Below are positions 13,330 through 24,699 of a DNA stretch of 64,000 nucleotides, piece by piece; the stretch's first letter is position 1, and every line of letters begins with the position of its first letter. The notes under the pieces were generated by a model that saw only the letters and a program-made list of their open reading frames with translations, was not told the origin of the DNA and did not search any database. The DNA is from Nageia nagi (Eukaryota; Pinophyta): contig JBITNC010000002.1 of assembly GCA_050084985.1 (NCBI GenBank), positions 11,222,001 to 11,286,000 of the forward strand. The letters are read 5' to 3'. Position numbers and translations under genes: made by a program.

Positions 13330-13930
13330 GTCATCAAGGCAGAAAAGGGGTCATTTTGGCAAGTTTGAGCCCGGAAGCAGTGGATACATTTAAGATGATG
13401 AAAATGTGAGTTTTGTACAAATTGAGCCCAGAATGTAGAGCCAAGAAGCGCGTTTTTGTCAATTTTGAGCCCGGAGACCCAGAAGATGGTCAATAGCATG
13501 GAAAAACGCATTTTGGTCAATTTTGAGTCCAACAATGGTCAGTATAGTGAAATTGTGCATTTTTGCACAATTTGGGCCCAAAAAGCTCAGAAATGACCAA
13601 AAATGCAAGTTTGATCTCAAAGTGCTCGGAAATGCCCGGAAAGGCCGGAAATGAGCGTTTTGGCATATCTTGATTCCATAATGGCCGGAAATGTAGATTT
13701 TGAGCTCAAAATGCCGGAAATGATCATTTTTTCACCATTTGAGCTCGAAAATGTCCGGAAAAGCCGAAAATGGTCAAAATTCATGCTTAGAGCCGGAAAT
13801 GTTGGAAATGCACCGTTTGGGCTTGTAAAAGATGGAGAAAGTTGGGAATGTACAGTATAGCCCAGGATGAACAAGGAAAACAAGTTTGAACGCCCTTGTG
13901 GGCCAAGATCAAGAAATGAGCGTTTTGGCC
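13330..13930 (+). repeat. Degenerate short-period repeats in the E1 5' region
   Basis: Irregularly spaced copies, mostly 35-60 bp apart, share TTTTGAGCCC/TTTGAGCTC with an adjoining CCGGAAATG word. At least nine can be counted. The array is GC-richer than the flanking DNA and lies in the 5' third of E1, well upstream of its TATA box. It resembles the repeat blocks often found in retroelement untranslated regions. No coding potential is evident. Confidence 0.65.
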
Positions 13931-14049
13931 TCTAAAAAGCTTCAATTCGAGCTCCAAAAATTGAGATTTTTCCAAAATGCTCGAAATGAAAATCCGAGAG
14001 AGAGGTGTGGTGCCAAAAGACAAATTAAGGCCACTCTACTCTTGGAAAT

Positions 14050-15370
14050 TTCGAAAAAAAACATGATTTTTGACCCTCGAAAAGTTAGGGGGGAGTTTTG
14101 CAAGTTTTCCCTCAGTAAATTTCGAAAAATCACCTATTCCCTTCAAAACTTGTGCCTACCTTTTGGGAAGCCCAAATTGATCCGAAATGGCAATTTTTGA
14201 GCTCGGGAGTGTGAGGATCGCGATTCTACATCAAATTAGTATTTCAAGTTCGCGATTTCGACAAGTTTTGCTCAACCGAAAGTGAGAAAAAAGGAAAATG
14301 AGCAAAAGGGCAGCCAATGAGAATGCTCCAAGATTTCCAAAATTCCCAAAAGTGTCAAAATGAAAATTTAAGAGTGAGGTAGGGTGGCAAATCAAAAATT
14401 AGGCACCTTTCCTCTTGGAATTTTCGAAATTAAGCAAATTTTGATCATCCTAAAGCTAGGCGCTGGTTTTGCCTTGATTCCCTCAAATTCCAAAATTTGA
14501 AAAATGGCCTAAATGCCTCAAAACCTGCGCCTACCCTTCTTGAGCCCCAAATTTGAAAAAAATTGGAAATTTTGACCTTCAAGGGGTATAGGATGGGATT
14601 CCACATAAGATTGATGAGAGTTTTTCAAAAAAATGAAATCTACCTCCTAAAATCATCAAATTTCGATTGACCAATGAGAGGGCTCCAAATTTTCTCAAAA
14701 TTTTTCAAAATTGGTCAAATCAAAAAAAGAAAGTCAGGTAGGGTGCAAAATTCAAAGGAGATCAAAATTGCCTCTTGCAATGTTGCAAAAAAATAAAGTT
14801 TAACCCCTCAAAAAGCTAGGCAGCAGTTTTGGCTTGTTTCCCCCATTTTCTAAATTTCCAAAAACATGCCAAAGCCTCTAAAACCTGCGCCTATCTTCCA
14901 TGCCCTCATTTTTGCTCAAAAATAAAAAAAATTGATCCTAGAAGCATTGGAAATCCAATTTTGCATCTCTTTTATGTTTCAAGTTTTTGGAAAAAATTGA
15001 TCTACTCCCTCAAAATCCCAAAATTTGGATCAGCCAATGGGAGAGGCTCCAAAATTTTCCAAGAAATTTCAAAAAATCCCAAAAACAAAATTGGAAAGAA
15101 AGGTAGGGTTTAAAATCCAAATGCAAGCATCTTTGCCTCTTGCAAATTTGCTCAAAAACTAATTTTTGCTCCCCTAGAAGGTAGGCGCTGGTTTTGCAAG
15201 TTATCCCCCATTTTTTTCATTTTTCAAAACTTGCCTAAACATACTAAAACCTTCGCCTAGCCTCCTTGGTCCCTAAAAGTGACCAAAATTGTAAATTTTC
15301 ACTTCTATGAGGTAGGTGGTGTGATTCTACACCATTTTGACCTATCATTTGTGCAATTTGGCTCACACAA
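14050..15370 (+). repeat. 365-bp tandem array, about four diverged copies
   Basis: Anchor words of the type TAGGCGCTGGTTTTGC recur at about 14084, 14455, 14815 and 15181, spacings of 371, 360 and 366 bp. Each unit also contains a CCTGCGCCTACC-like word about 90 bp later, a CAATGAGAGGGCTCC-like word and a GGTAGGGT word, in the same order. The copies are strongly diverged, so the array is old. It lies directly upstream of the E1 promoter-like region. Confidence 0.8.
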
Positions 15371-15701
15371 ACTCCTAAAAACCACCTTTTTGCATCCAAA
15401 AAGAATCTAAGGGCTGAGTAAACTCAAAAAATTTAGATTTTCCTTCTAAAATCTCAAAATTCAAAATCCAAATCTGAATCATGGAGGTTGTAGAGCATTC
15501 CAACACCATCATCTTTGCTTCCAAGACCTCCCCCATTGCACCAAATCTGCTTCTTCCCCATCTAGTTGCAGGTTTTGACTTTTTTCCAAGATTTCTCATG
15601 ATTTCCAATGTTGGGTTTGAGAGAGAATAGTCCAAAGTGCAAGTGTTGAGCTCTAGAGTTGATGTGGAAGTGACATGTGGCACTTTTAACCCCCCTAGGT
15701 G

Positions 15702-15709
15702 TATAAATA
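15702..15709 (+). promoter_or_regulatory. TATA box of E1
   Basis: TATAAATA sits in a sequence typical of a plant core promoter and lies downstream of the 365-bp array, 856 bp before the E1 start codon. E2 has the identical octamer at the matching place relative to its own array and ORF, which supports a real promoter. The initiation site was not determined. Confidence 0.55.
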
Positions 15710-16557
15710 CGACCATACCCCCTCCATTTTGCTCACCTCTCATTTTTCATCCTTATGCTGCCCAAATTTTTGAGAATTTGAGAACCAAGTGAGAAAAGAA
15801 GCCATTTTTCTAGCCTTGGAGGATTTTTCAAACACTTAGCATCTTGGCCATTTACCCAAACTCCATTGAAATTCGAAATCCAAGCATCCTCCATGCACAT
15901 GAACTCCATTTTTTCCATGTTTTGAGGATTTTTTCACAAAACCCCTTTTTCAAACCCTCAAACACTTGAAAATTTATTTTTTCAGATTTCAAGTTTGATC
16001 AATTTTTTTTGGATATTATCCATGTGATCAACCTTTATTTCCAGCTAAAAACCATAAAAAAATTCATAAGATCCAAGATCTGAGTGCTCAAAATCCTCAT
16101 TTCTTAAAAAAAATTCAAAAAAATCCAAAAAAATTTCAGAAAACCCCAAAAATTGTTTCTGAAGTCCGTTTTGGCCATTTCAAAGCCTGAAACACCTTCC
16201 CCATTCATTCCCCATCCATCTAAAGGTGTCAGAACTTGATTCCAACACCATTTGCCAATTTTGCCAAATTTCACCACTTTTTCCTGTTGAAAAAGAAAAC
16301 TTTTTGAGAAAAACTTCAAAATTCTCCAATCATACTAATTTTTTGCCAAGGCATTCCCCTTTGAGGCAGCTACCTTTGTGTCATCTTAAACTCACCCAAA
16401 AGGCCTTGAAAATTGCAAATTACAACACTTTTCGATGATGGCACACTAAAACGCCAAAAAAAATCCAAATTCTTCAGAAACCCGTCTTTGCCTACCTACA
16501 AAGTGCCATAAGCTTCCCAGGACTCTTCTAACTCTTGTCCTCTTAGAAAGGGACACA

Positions 16558-19500
16558 ATGGCGTTAGTTGCTCAGAACATCAAAGACCAAAAGCAGAGAA
16601 GGCTCACAATGGACAGTCTCATCATGCTCGAACACACAACAAAGCCAGTGATGCCTGCCGCAAGAATCATAGACCAACTAAGTGAGATTGGGGACACAAA
16701 TTGTAAGTCTCTCAATCCAATAAAAACTATAATGAAAATCCAAGCATTGGATCCAGCTTCGCTAGTAAAGGACACTTTGAAAACCTCTTTCCTAGTAACA
16801 GCTTCTATGGTGCCATTTGCCACCCCCTTCCCTGAGCTATGTTACGAGTTAGGAAAGCATTGTGATATTACAAATCGAAGACTCCTCGACAAAAGGACCA
16901 AAGTAATCATGGACTTCACTGAGGAAGGAATAGAGAGCGCTTTCGCTTGGAAAAACGAAGGCCAATCATACAGCATATAGGACTCCTTAAGGTTCTACAA
17001 AAGTCTAAAGCCCCCAGCTTATTTGATTAGAGATTTGTTGGCTGATGACCGCAAGCATCTCACAGGGAGAGCCTTAGCAACGCCAAACAAAGGAGACTTC
17101 TATCCAATAGTCTCCATACTAATATTAATGCTTTCTAGGGTAACCAGACCAAAAGACGACACCAAATTCTGGTTGGAATTTGCAAGGTTTATAAAGCCAA
17201 TCAGCATTGTTAGAGGTGTAAGGTGGAGTAGAGTAATTAGCAATTGCCTAGCTCAACAACTGAAAAATGTCCAGAAGAGCAAAAAATTCTATATGAATTC
17301 CTACTTGGTTTATCTACTCCTTCAAAGTAGGGAGAGGGTGACCTCAATCGCCAATACTAAGTATCTATATGACCCCACACACCTAGTGTGGGAAAACTAC
17401 CCGTTGTTCTTTGTTCATAACAAGTGGAGCGATGGAAATTAGAAGATGATGACCAACGGTTTTGAAGGCAAAATTTACGAGGAGATCATGGGCAGAGCCA
17501 ATGTACTTAGAATATCAAATGAGGCTATTGCTGCTATCAAAGGACATGAGGACTTCTTTGCAGAAGACATAGAGTTCACCTACCTTAGGGTCTATGGATC
17601 CAAAAAAGCCCCTTATAGGCTACCCCGTTACGCAAGTGATCGCATCATCCTTATGGAATTTTCAAGACACTTGCTAAACGTACACAAGGTATGGCTAAAG
17701 AAGGCGGCGACCACTTACCAATTGCCTATCGTCATTAGGAATTATGAGTGCACCACCTGATGACAGATTGAAAATATTAAACAAGAGTTGGCGTTGTATG
17801 AATTCCTGACCGAAGTAGCTGCGAATCATTATGATCCCGATGGAGTGATTGATGCATTCTTCCAAAAGTCTTGGAGCTCCTCATATCCACACTAGTCCCT
17901 TAGTAGCATCGAGAGGTACAGGAACATTCAAGATGCCTTGCAGGTTCAACGAATTCATAAGGAGCTGAAAAAAGAACAAAAACAACATGAAGCCAAAGAA
18001 GTCACCAAGTTAAGAGCCAATGCACAAGTCACCGCACCCCCGAGCCACGAATATGTTATTCCCATAATATCCCCTTCAGTAACCCTGGCTCAAGGACAAA
18101 ACGGGCAGTATGCTACCAATAGCATCCCCGAACAAACCATTGAAACAACTGTCACATGTACGAGGAATGAAATCCTAGACCTCAGACAAGCAGGCCTGAT
18201 CTCTCAACCATTCAAACACTTGCAGAAAAAGATAAATCTCCCACAAGGTTTGAACTGGAGTGGTATGCGCCTGAATCAAAAACCCTGCACATCATCATCC
18301 AGTTCCGATAAATATGGATCGAGTGACTCGTCAGGACTGATGAAGAGATGGAATTTGCTGCAGTCATCAACACCAACATGGAGATAAACCAAGATACTGC
18401 CTTTGAGCGGGTCCACACTGATCTTTCAATAGATATCCTTAGCGAAGGCAATCCCTAAGTCGATATGATTGTAAAACAAGCAGTAGGAGCAAGTATCCCA
18501 AAACCCGCTCCTTGGAAACAGGCGTCGCAAACACCACCATCTCGGAGGACCAAAACAACATCAACTCAAAAGGGTACTTCAAGACCCAAAATGAGGAAGA
18601 AAATGAAGAACAAAGGAGAAAAAGAAGAAAAGTAGAGCATGACGTCGAGATCATCGAAGACGGAGAGATGGTTACCTTCATAAAACAACCTATGGAACCC
18701 CGCTTCGACATGGCTGCAATGATGGCCAATTTGACTTCAAATCATCCTTGCGAAGAAGATTCCGAAGATGAAAATGAGGAACTTCAGCAGATTGATACTC
18801 TTATCACCATTGTAGGAAAAGTCACCTATAAGGACAATCTCTACTCAAGGAAAAACAAGGTTGGTACCGGAAAGTTTGCCCTCACCGTCAAGACCAAAGA
18901 GGCCCCTACAGAGATTGTTGGCCCATTGGGAATGGAGCACAACATCATCACAAATGCATGGGCATTGAGGGAATCTAGTACTATTGAAGTTAGAGAACCG
19001 AGAGCTGAAGAAGATAGTGGCGAGGCAGGAAATGATCGACAAAGAAGTCAGGGCTGCTAATTTGACAGTTGAAGTCATCAAAAAGCAAGTTAACTTAAAT
19101 ACTAGAATCACCACCCTAAAACAAGGATGGACAAAGAAACTTATTGAGGCCATCAAAGCACTCCACTCAAGCATGGTAAATTTTTATATTGGTAAATTTT
19201 TATTTTGAGGAGGGGTCGCATTCTTAGGCAGAGAAAATAGACTAGTTGATCATTAGATGGAAGAATGGGTGCCCTACAATGCTAGACCTACGGAGAAGGG
19301 CCACCCATCATCCTTTCGTGCTAGATTTTTCCATAGATTGGTTCCAACTATACGATTACTTGTTCTATATCAAAGCCAAGTCCATCGACTTCATATACAC
19401 TAGAACCCAACTTAAAGCCGTCATCAGTAAACAGGCGAAGGAATTCGAATCCTAGGTACCCTTGTTTGAGGAAAACGGTAGCATTAAGGAGTATATGACA

Positions 19501-19773
19501 ATGATCCATGCCACTATCACAGAGCAGATATGTTTTGAGGATCCACACAGCCTGAAAACAGGAAAATAGATGACAGGAGGGATGAGATTGGCTGATTGGA
19601 GCAAGGAAATGGTCAAAACCAATAAGGCCATCCTGGAGCACTTACTATCAAACGAAGGAGCTCTCCAGGCAATCCACCATGCCATCAAGAACATAGAAGT
19701 GTTCATGGGAGATGATTTTGAAGCCAAAATCACCACAAACATGGAAGTCATCTTCCCACAATCACTAGAATAG
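16558..19773 (+). pseudogene. E1 long ORF, decayed; family of about 1,070 residues, function unknown
   Basis: From ATG at 16558 to TAG at 19771 the region spans 3,216 bp and aligns end to end with the E2 frame. Stops at 16978, 17440, 17758 and 17893, and at least three frameshifts between about 18390 and 19240, make it dead. The N-terminal 400 residues are the best conserved: FYPIVSILILMLS, KFYMNSYLVYLLL, GFEGKIYEEIMGRANVLRIS and a PYRLP...RIILMEF block. A charged middle follows, then a basic patch (RRKRRKV) that could be a nuclear localisation signal, then a C-terminal region rich in Lys, Glu and Leu that is probably coiled coil. I see no polymerase, protease, DDE triad or zinc knuckle and do not recognise the family. 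Confidence 0.7.
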
Positions 19774-20987
19774 AAAGGGGTCTATTTTGGCAAGTTTTTG
19801 ATACGTAAGCCAAATATTTGGCCAACTTAGTGGATTTCCACTAAGTCCAATTGTAATCTCTATTTAGCATTTTTAATTAACTTTTAATTTTGCAATTAGG
19901 TTTAGGGTTTTGAAACTCATTTCTAGGGTTTCAAAAGCCACTTTTAGGGTTTCCAAACTCTAAGTAAGAGACCAAGGGTCTTATTTTTGTAAGGACTTTA
20001 TTATGAAGTAAAACACTTCAAGCTTGAAAAGAAAACTTTTGTAAGAGAGTAGCAAATTGATGTATCCTTGCACAACTCTTTTTCAAATTAATACAAAGTG
20101 GTTAATGCAAAGACTTTAGTTTGAAACGTTTCACGTTGGTGTTATTGATTGATTCTTTTAGGGCACTCATAGTGGGTTTGTGTACTTTTGTTTTATTCCT
20201 TTAAAAGCTCACAAACGTTAGGGAAGTTATCTTTGAAAAACTTTAAAAAGTGCTTGAAGCCTACCTAGGCTTGTTGCTTGATCCTTAACATGCAAGTTGA
20301 TGGGTATTCTATGTCAAATTTCTACTTCTATGACATCTTAAATCCTTCATCCAAAACCGTAATCCATCCACATTGAAACTTTCCGTTTCTACCCATTTGA
20401 CATTCCTCCTTGCTCCTCTTTGAAGCAATTCGAACGTTAAGTTGTTTGCTTGCAAGGTTGGACGAATTGAATGAAGAGTCTTTAACCGATTTGGAAGAGA
20501 TCAACTCTTAGACACTTTCCTGTCAGTGAACCTCAACCTCATATCTGACCAAGTATCCCTTCTTTCTCCAAGGTGTCGTCCTTCACCTTTTACAATATTG
20601 CCTTTATGCTTTCTTTATGCTTTCATACCAAATATGATCGTTAAGTCCACACACAAAAGCTCCGAACAAACTCTATACATCAAAGAATAAAACATCGTTA
20701 GTTAACAGACTACATACCTCTCATTCCATTCCATTGAGACTAATTCTAAAGAGGGATACCGCAATTTTATTTATCTATCCCTATTTAAAAAACACACTTA
20801 ACAGACACACCTTACAACATAATATTGGGGCCACTAGGCGGGCTGTTTCTATAAAAGCCTTGGAGGTACACAATCCTTTTCAACCGGGGGAATTGGTAAC
20901 GCATTCCCAACTATGTTGCTTGGGATCTCCTAAGTTCCGCCTGCGATATTCAAAGTGTCCCACGTGGGAAAGAAAAGCATCCCAACA
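19774..20987 (+). other. E1 3' region with terminal hairpins
   Basis: These 1.2 kb of non-coding sequence follow the ORF and end at the element boundary. A hairpin with arms GGGAAT/ATTCCC (20888-20908) lies 79 bp from the end. A perfect 12-bp palindrome TCCCACGTGGGA (20958-20969) lies 18 bp from it. E2 has a different-sequence hairpin at the same distance from its end, so the 3' end may form a conserved RNA or DNA structure. The motif AGGGTTT recurs near 19905-19960. Confidence 0.5.
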
Positions 20988-21184
20988 CATATCTATTTAA
21001 TGAGGTTATTATTATTGGCTTTACCTCCTCATTGTATCATATTATTTGCCACATGCACAAATATGAGGACAACTTAAATCCCAAAAATAATTGTACTATC
21101 ATGTTTGGGCACACTCTTGCCAAGCTTTTTTCTGTCACAATCCATGACATAAGCTCTATATTGAGTTGAAAGAAGGTAATCTTA

Positions 21185-22270
21185 GAGAAAAAAGGGCAAG
21201 TGGGATTTAGGAATAATTATGATACCAATGACCTCACTTTTACTCTTCGAGCCATTATTGAGGAGGCTTGTCAATAGTTTTCTAGAGCCTTTTTGTTATT
21301 TTCTAGACTTTAAGAAGACCTTTGATACAATCCCCAAGCTCCTTTTCTAGCAATTATAGGATATTGGCATCTTCATGTTCCTTATCCTTTTAATCATGCA
21401 ACTTTATGAGGTGGTGGTTGGGATATTTTTGGACCATATTTGGATATTTTCATGGGAGGAGTCAAACAAGGGCCCCCTCTACCTCATACTTTTTGGGATT
21501 TATATTTATGAACTTCAAGATTTTATTTGCAAGCACTCTTGTACCGATGATAGTTCCTTATAGCACCATCCTCTAAGTCTTATATTGCTATGCGTTGATG
21601 ATGTGGTTCATCTTGTACAATTCCCTGAGGGCTTGCAGTGGTAATTAGATGCTTTCGCTCAATTTTATGGACTTTGCCAACCTGCAATCAACCTTAGCAA
21701 AACTAAAGTTTTGATCTTTACTATCTCCAAAAATGTTGTCTACAACTTCCAATTCCTATACCAAGGCAAGCCAATAAAAATCACGATGACCTACATGTAC
21801 CTAAGAGTTCAATTTACAAGTCAATTTGAAGCTCATTTCATAGCCATTGCTCAGTAAGGGATATGCTTCATTCATTACTTTGGAACGTCAATGTTTCTAG
21901 ATACATTATAGGAAATTCCTACAAAAATGTCTCTTTGATTATAGCACCAACCCCACAATCCTGTATGGTTACCATGTTTGAGGCATACCAACTAATCATG
22001 TATTTATCAAGTTCAAATCCTCCTCCAACATGTCATCCATTGTAAGAAGACAATTATGCAACATATTGATCAAACTAAGTTTTTTGTTGTTTAGCTTCCT
22101 CATATTAAGAGGGTCTTGAGGATTTTCATGGACTTTCATTCATAGGCTATTGCCCATTATAGAAAAAGATACCTTTCCTTACCTCTTTGCTCATCAAAGT
22201 GGGTTGTCTCCAAGAATCTATATGGACCATGTCACAGTTGTACTTGAAAGTTAGCTTTCATCATTACTTC
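21185..22270 (+). pseudogene. Degenerate LINE reverse-transcriptase fragment
   Basis: The plus strand carries a LINE reverse transcriptase in the expected order but in several frames. EKKGQVGFR comes at about 21185, then the catalytic-Asp segment DFKKTFDTIP (about 21305). The polymerase box is read as CVDD in place of YADD (about 21591). Then come NLSKTKVLIFT and YQGKPIKIT (about 21690-21790). The GVKQGCPLSP block is decayed (SNKGPLYLILFG). Numerous stops show it is inactive. Motifs resemble the LINE at 219-955 (LFG.Y..., YLGVQF), so the two may be the same family. It lies in intron 4. Confidence 0.7.
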
Positions 22271-22411
22271 ATGGGTTCATCATTACTTCATGGGCATTTC
22301 TACAAATTAGTTTCTTCCTTTCAATACTTGCCGAAAATCCTCCTTGCATTTTGCTTGTTAGGAAGACAATCAATAAAAAGCAATCAGAGAAGATGTCTAT
22401 TAACAATACAG

Positions 22412-22692
22412 TCAAGTTACATGGATCTCACCACCCCAACCCCTTAGTCCCAAAATGGCTTTCTATGCTCATAATTTTTGCACAATTTTTTTACATATCA
22501 AGGATGGCATCATAACTCATCCTTAATTATACACGAATGCATGGGCTTATGACCTTTGTATCCCAATCAACCAATTTAGAATATACTCACACTTAGGTTA
22601 CATGAATCTCACAACCCCAACCCCTTAGCCCCAAAATGACTTTCTATGCCCTACGTTTTTTGCATATCAAGACTAGCATCATCATTCATCCA
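22412..22692 (+). repeat. 180-bp-period direct duplication
   Basis: The roughly 100-bp segment at about 22412-22520 recurs at about 22592-22692. Both copies contain CACCCCAACCCCTTAG-like and CAAAATG.CTTTCTATGC words. This is probably a local duplication in the tail of the preceding LINE relic. Confidence 0.65.
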
Positions 22693-22699
22693 AATCATA

Positions 22700-24500
22700 C
22701 TCAGCAGCATTGGAATCATGGCCTAACTTCGAGTATCCTCCCACCAATTGTGAGTGGAAACAAACAGTCATAGTTTGAAAAATGATCGGATCTAGCACCT
22801 TTCTTCCCTTCAAAAATAGATATTGAGGATTATTTTATCTTATGATGTTCTATATACTATGAGATTTGAGAGTGGTATTGTTGCTTATTCAAAGATATAG
22901 GAGTATTACTTTTTGTCTTCTTCCTTTTCCCTGACCAAAGGTGCTTGGCTTTATAATTTAGGGAATTGAAAGCAAACCTTGCACAAGGTGTCAAAACCAT
23001 TAGATTACTTATCTCGTTCCTCCCTCCTATCTCAAGCAATGGGAGAACCAAATATCCTTTTGATGCCACTAACACTTAATATGTTGATAATGATAGATCT
23101 ATGAGACATCACGGGCCATCTTTCTCATCTTAATCACAAATTAGGCAGCTAATTAGCTTTGTCAAGCAACATCTAAGTATAGACCTAAGAGGTAGACAAC
23201 CTTTTAGCTAGCATGTACCTCAAAACAACCTCATTAGGGAAAGGATTATTGTCATCACAAACCTTCCAAGAAAAAACGACTCAATGGTAAACACCATTTG
23301 TGTTCCTTGCCATCAATAACTTCAAATGGTTCACACCCATGTCATAGACTTATGGGATGCAACAAGATTATTCTTAATACCTTTGGGTCTAATGAAATAT
23401 TTGGTGAAAACAATTCACCAATCATAGATTCCATACTCATAAAGGTATGATGCTCATTCTCACCATCTCTAGCTGGATTTCATCACTACCAAGACATTTT
23501 CCTTTGTAACTACCATTTTCCTCTGTAACTACCATTTTCCTTTTTAAAAACCCTTTAGCTACCCTAGGCCTTTGAATTACTTTTCCAATAAATCAATGTT
23601 TGAAAATTATTTTTAAACACCGTTTTGGCTGCACTAGGCCTTTGAGTTTGAATTACTTTTCCCCATTCCATTTGCTAGCAGAATTTTTTCAAAACCCTTA
23701 ACATATGAAACATTAATTTTTACAATTTGATAAAGAGGGAATAAGTTGGACATTTAAATGCTATTGTAGACAATTAATTTGCATTTTTTCCATTTAAATA
23801 TATTTTATTTAAGTGTTTTAATTGATTTAAATAAAGTGTTATAATGTCCCCAATTTTGAGAAACCTTGTTACAGGCATACCTTCCATCATATGTCTTGAA
23901 TCACTGATTTGTCTTTTGGAAAGGAGGGAGAATCTTCTGCCAATGGTTTTGACAGGACATGGTTCCATCAAGAAACGAGGAAGATATAGACTTTTGAAGT
24001 TCACCCAAGAAACCATGATTCTACTATCACGGCCAGGGAAAAGTCAGCTAGGAGAAAGTTATTTTATACCAAGTCGGCTAGGAGTTTAATTATTGGTAAT
24101 TTCAAGGTAAAAGCACCTATAAAATGAGGAAAGATTCACCACTTGAAGAACATCATAATTTGACATTTGATCTCGAATCATCTCGGAGATGGGGATGGTC
24201 CCCTCTCTTCCTTCTATGGTCTAGGGCCGCTTCCTATCGTAGAAGTGGCACATTCGCAATTACATATACTTGGAGAGTTTGCACCAACATTGGAGGACCT
24301 TCTAGCCCTAGCGCTAGACCTTGGGAGCTATCTAGAGACTTGCACCAACCATTCTTGCTACTTGGAGACTTGCACCAACCATTAGGAGTCTTTGTTGTGC
24401 ATTTTTGGCAAGGTTGTCATGGATTGAGGGACAGGGGGTTAGGGATACAAGGTGACAAGTCCCCATTGACAATAGGGGACGACGACCCAATTTTAGGGAA
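22700..24500. other. Intron 4 spacer; nothing recognised
   Basis: No gene or element is recognised. There is a short duplication of TAACTACCATTTTCCT (about 23508-23545) and an open frame of 139 codons at 24124-24543 with no resemblance to any family I know. The latter contains a short internal duplication (GACTTGCACCAACCATT) and is probably chance. Confidence 0.4.
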
Positions 24501-24506
24501 CGCAAG

Positions 24507-24680
24507 GGGGACGACAAGTGCATATATACTAAAAACCCCCTAGAATTTCCAGATTTAATAAAATTAGATATTAGATATAGTTTCAATGTTTCAGGGGACG
24601 ACAAGTGCATATATACTAAAAACCCCTTAGAATTTCCAGATTTAATAAAATTAGATATTAGATATAGTTTCAATGTTTCA
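24507..24680 (+). repeat. 87-bp tandem duplication, nearly identical
   Basis: Two adjacent copies run from GGGGACGACAAGTGC to AATGTTTCA (24507-24593 and 24594-24680) with almost no difference, so the duplication is recent. The GGGGACG/CGTCCCC-rich vocabulary recurs at 25150-25310, near 28340-28400 (reverse) and at 63580-63640, suggesting pieces of one dispersed repeat family that I cannot classify. Confidence 0.75.
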
Positions 24681-24699
24681 TTCATCATTAGCATTCGTG

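Larger units (their letters stand above)
13055..20987 (+). mobile_element. Element E1, putative novel TG...CA element carrying one long ORF
   Basis: This 7,933-bp unit is bounded by TGTTGTG at 13055 and CCCAACA ending at 20987. It is flanked by a perfect 5-bp duplication CATAT (13050-13054 and 20988-20992). The ends match E2 in detail: TGTTGTG, then ATTTTGGGGAC 35 bp in (22 bp in for E2); CTGCGATA about 50 bp from the 3' end; then a purine run and CCCAACA. In order it contains two repeat arrays, a TATAAATA box, one long decayed ORF and a 1.2-kb 3' region. By eye there is no LTR pair, primer site or pol. The ends and duplication look like integrase products, so it may be a giant solo LTR carrying a gene, a non-autonomous element mobilised by another element's integrase, or an unknown DNA transposon. 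Confidence 0.75.

Noticed and set aside
13617-14200. Several 60-100-codon frames on both strands
   Set aside because: Produced by the repeat array of E1; repetitive composition and mutual overlap argue against coding.
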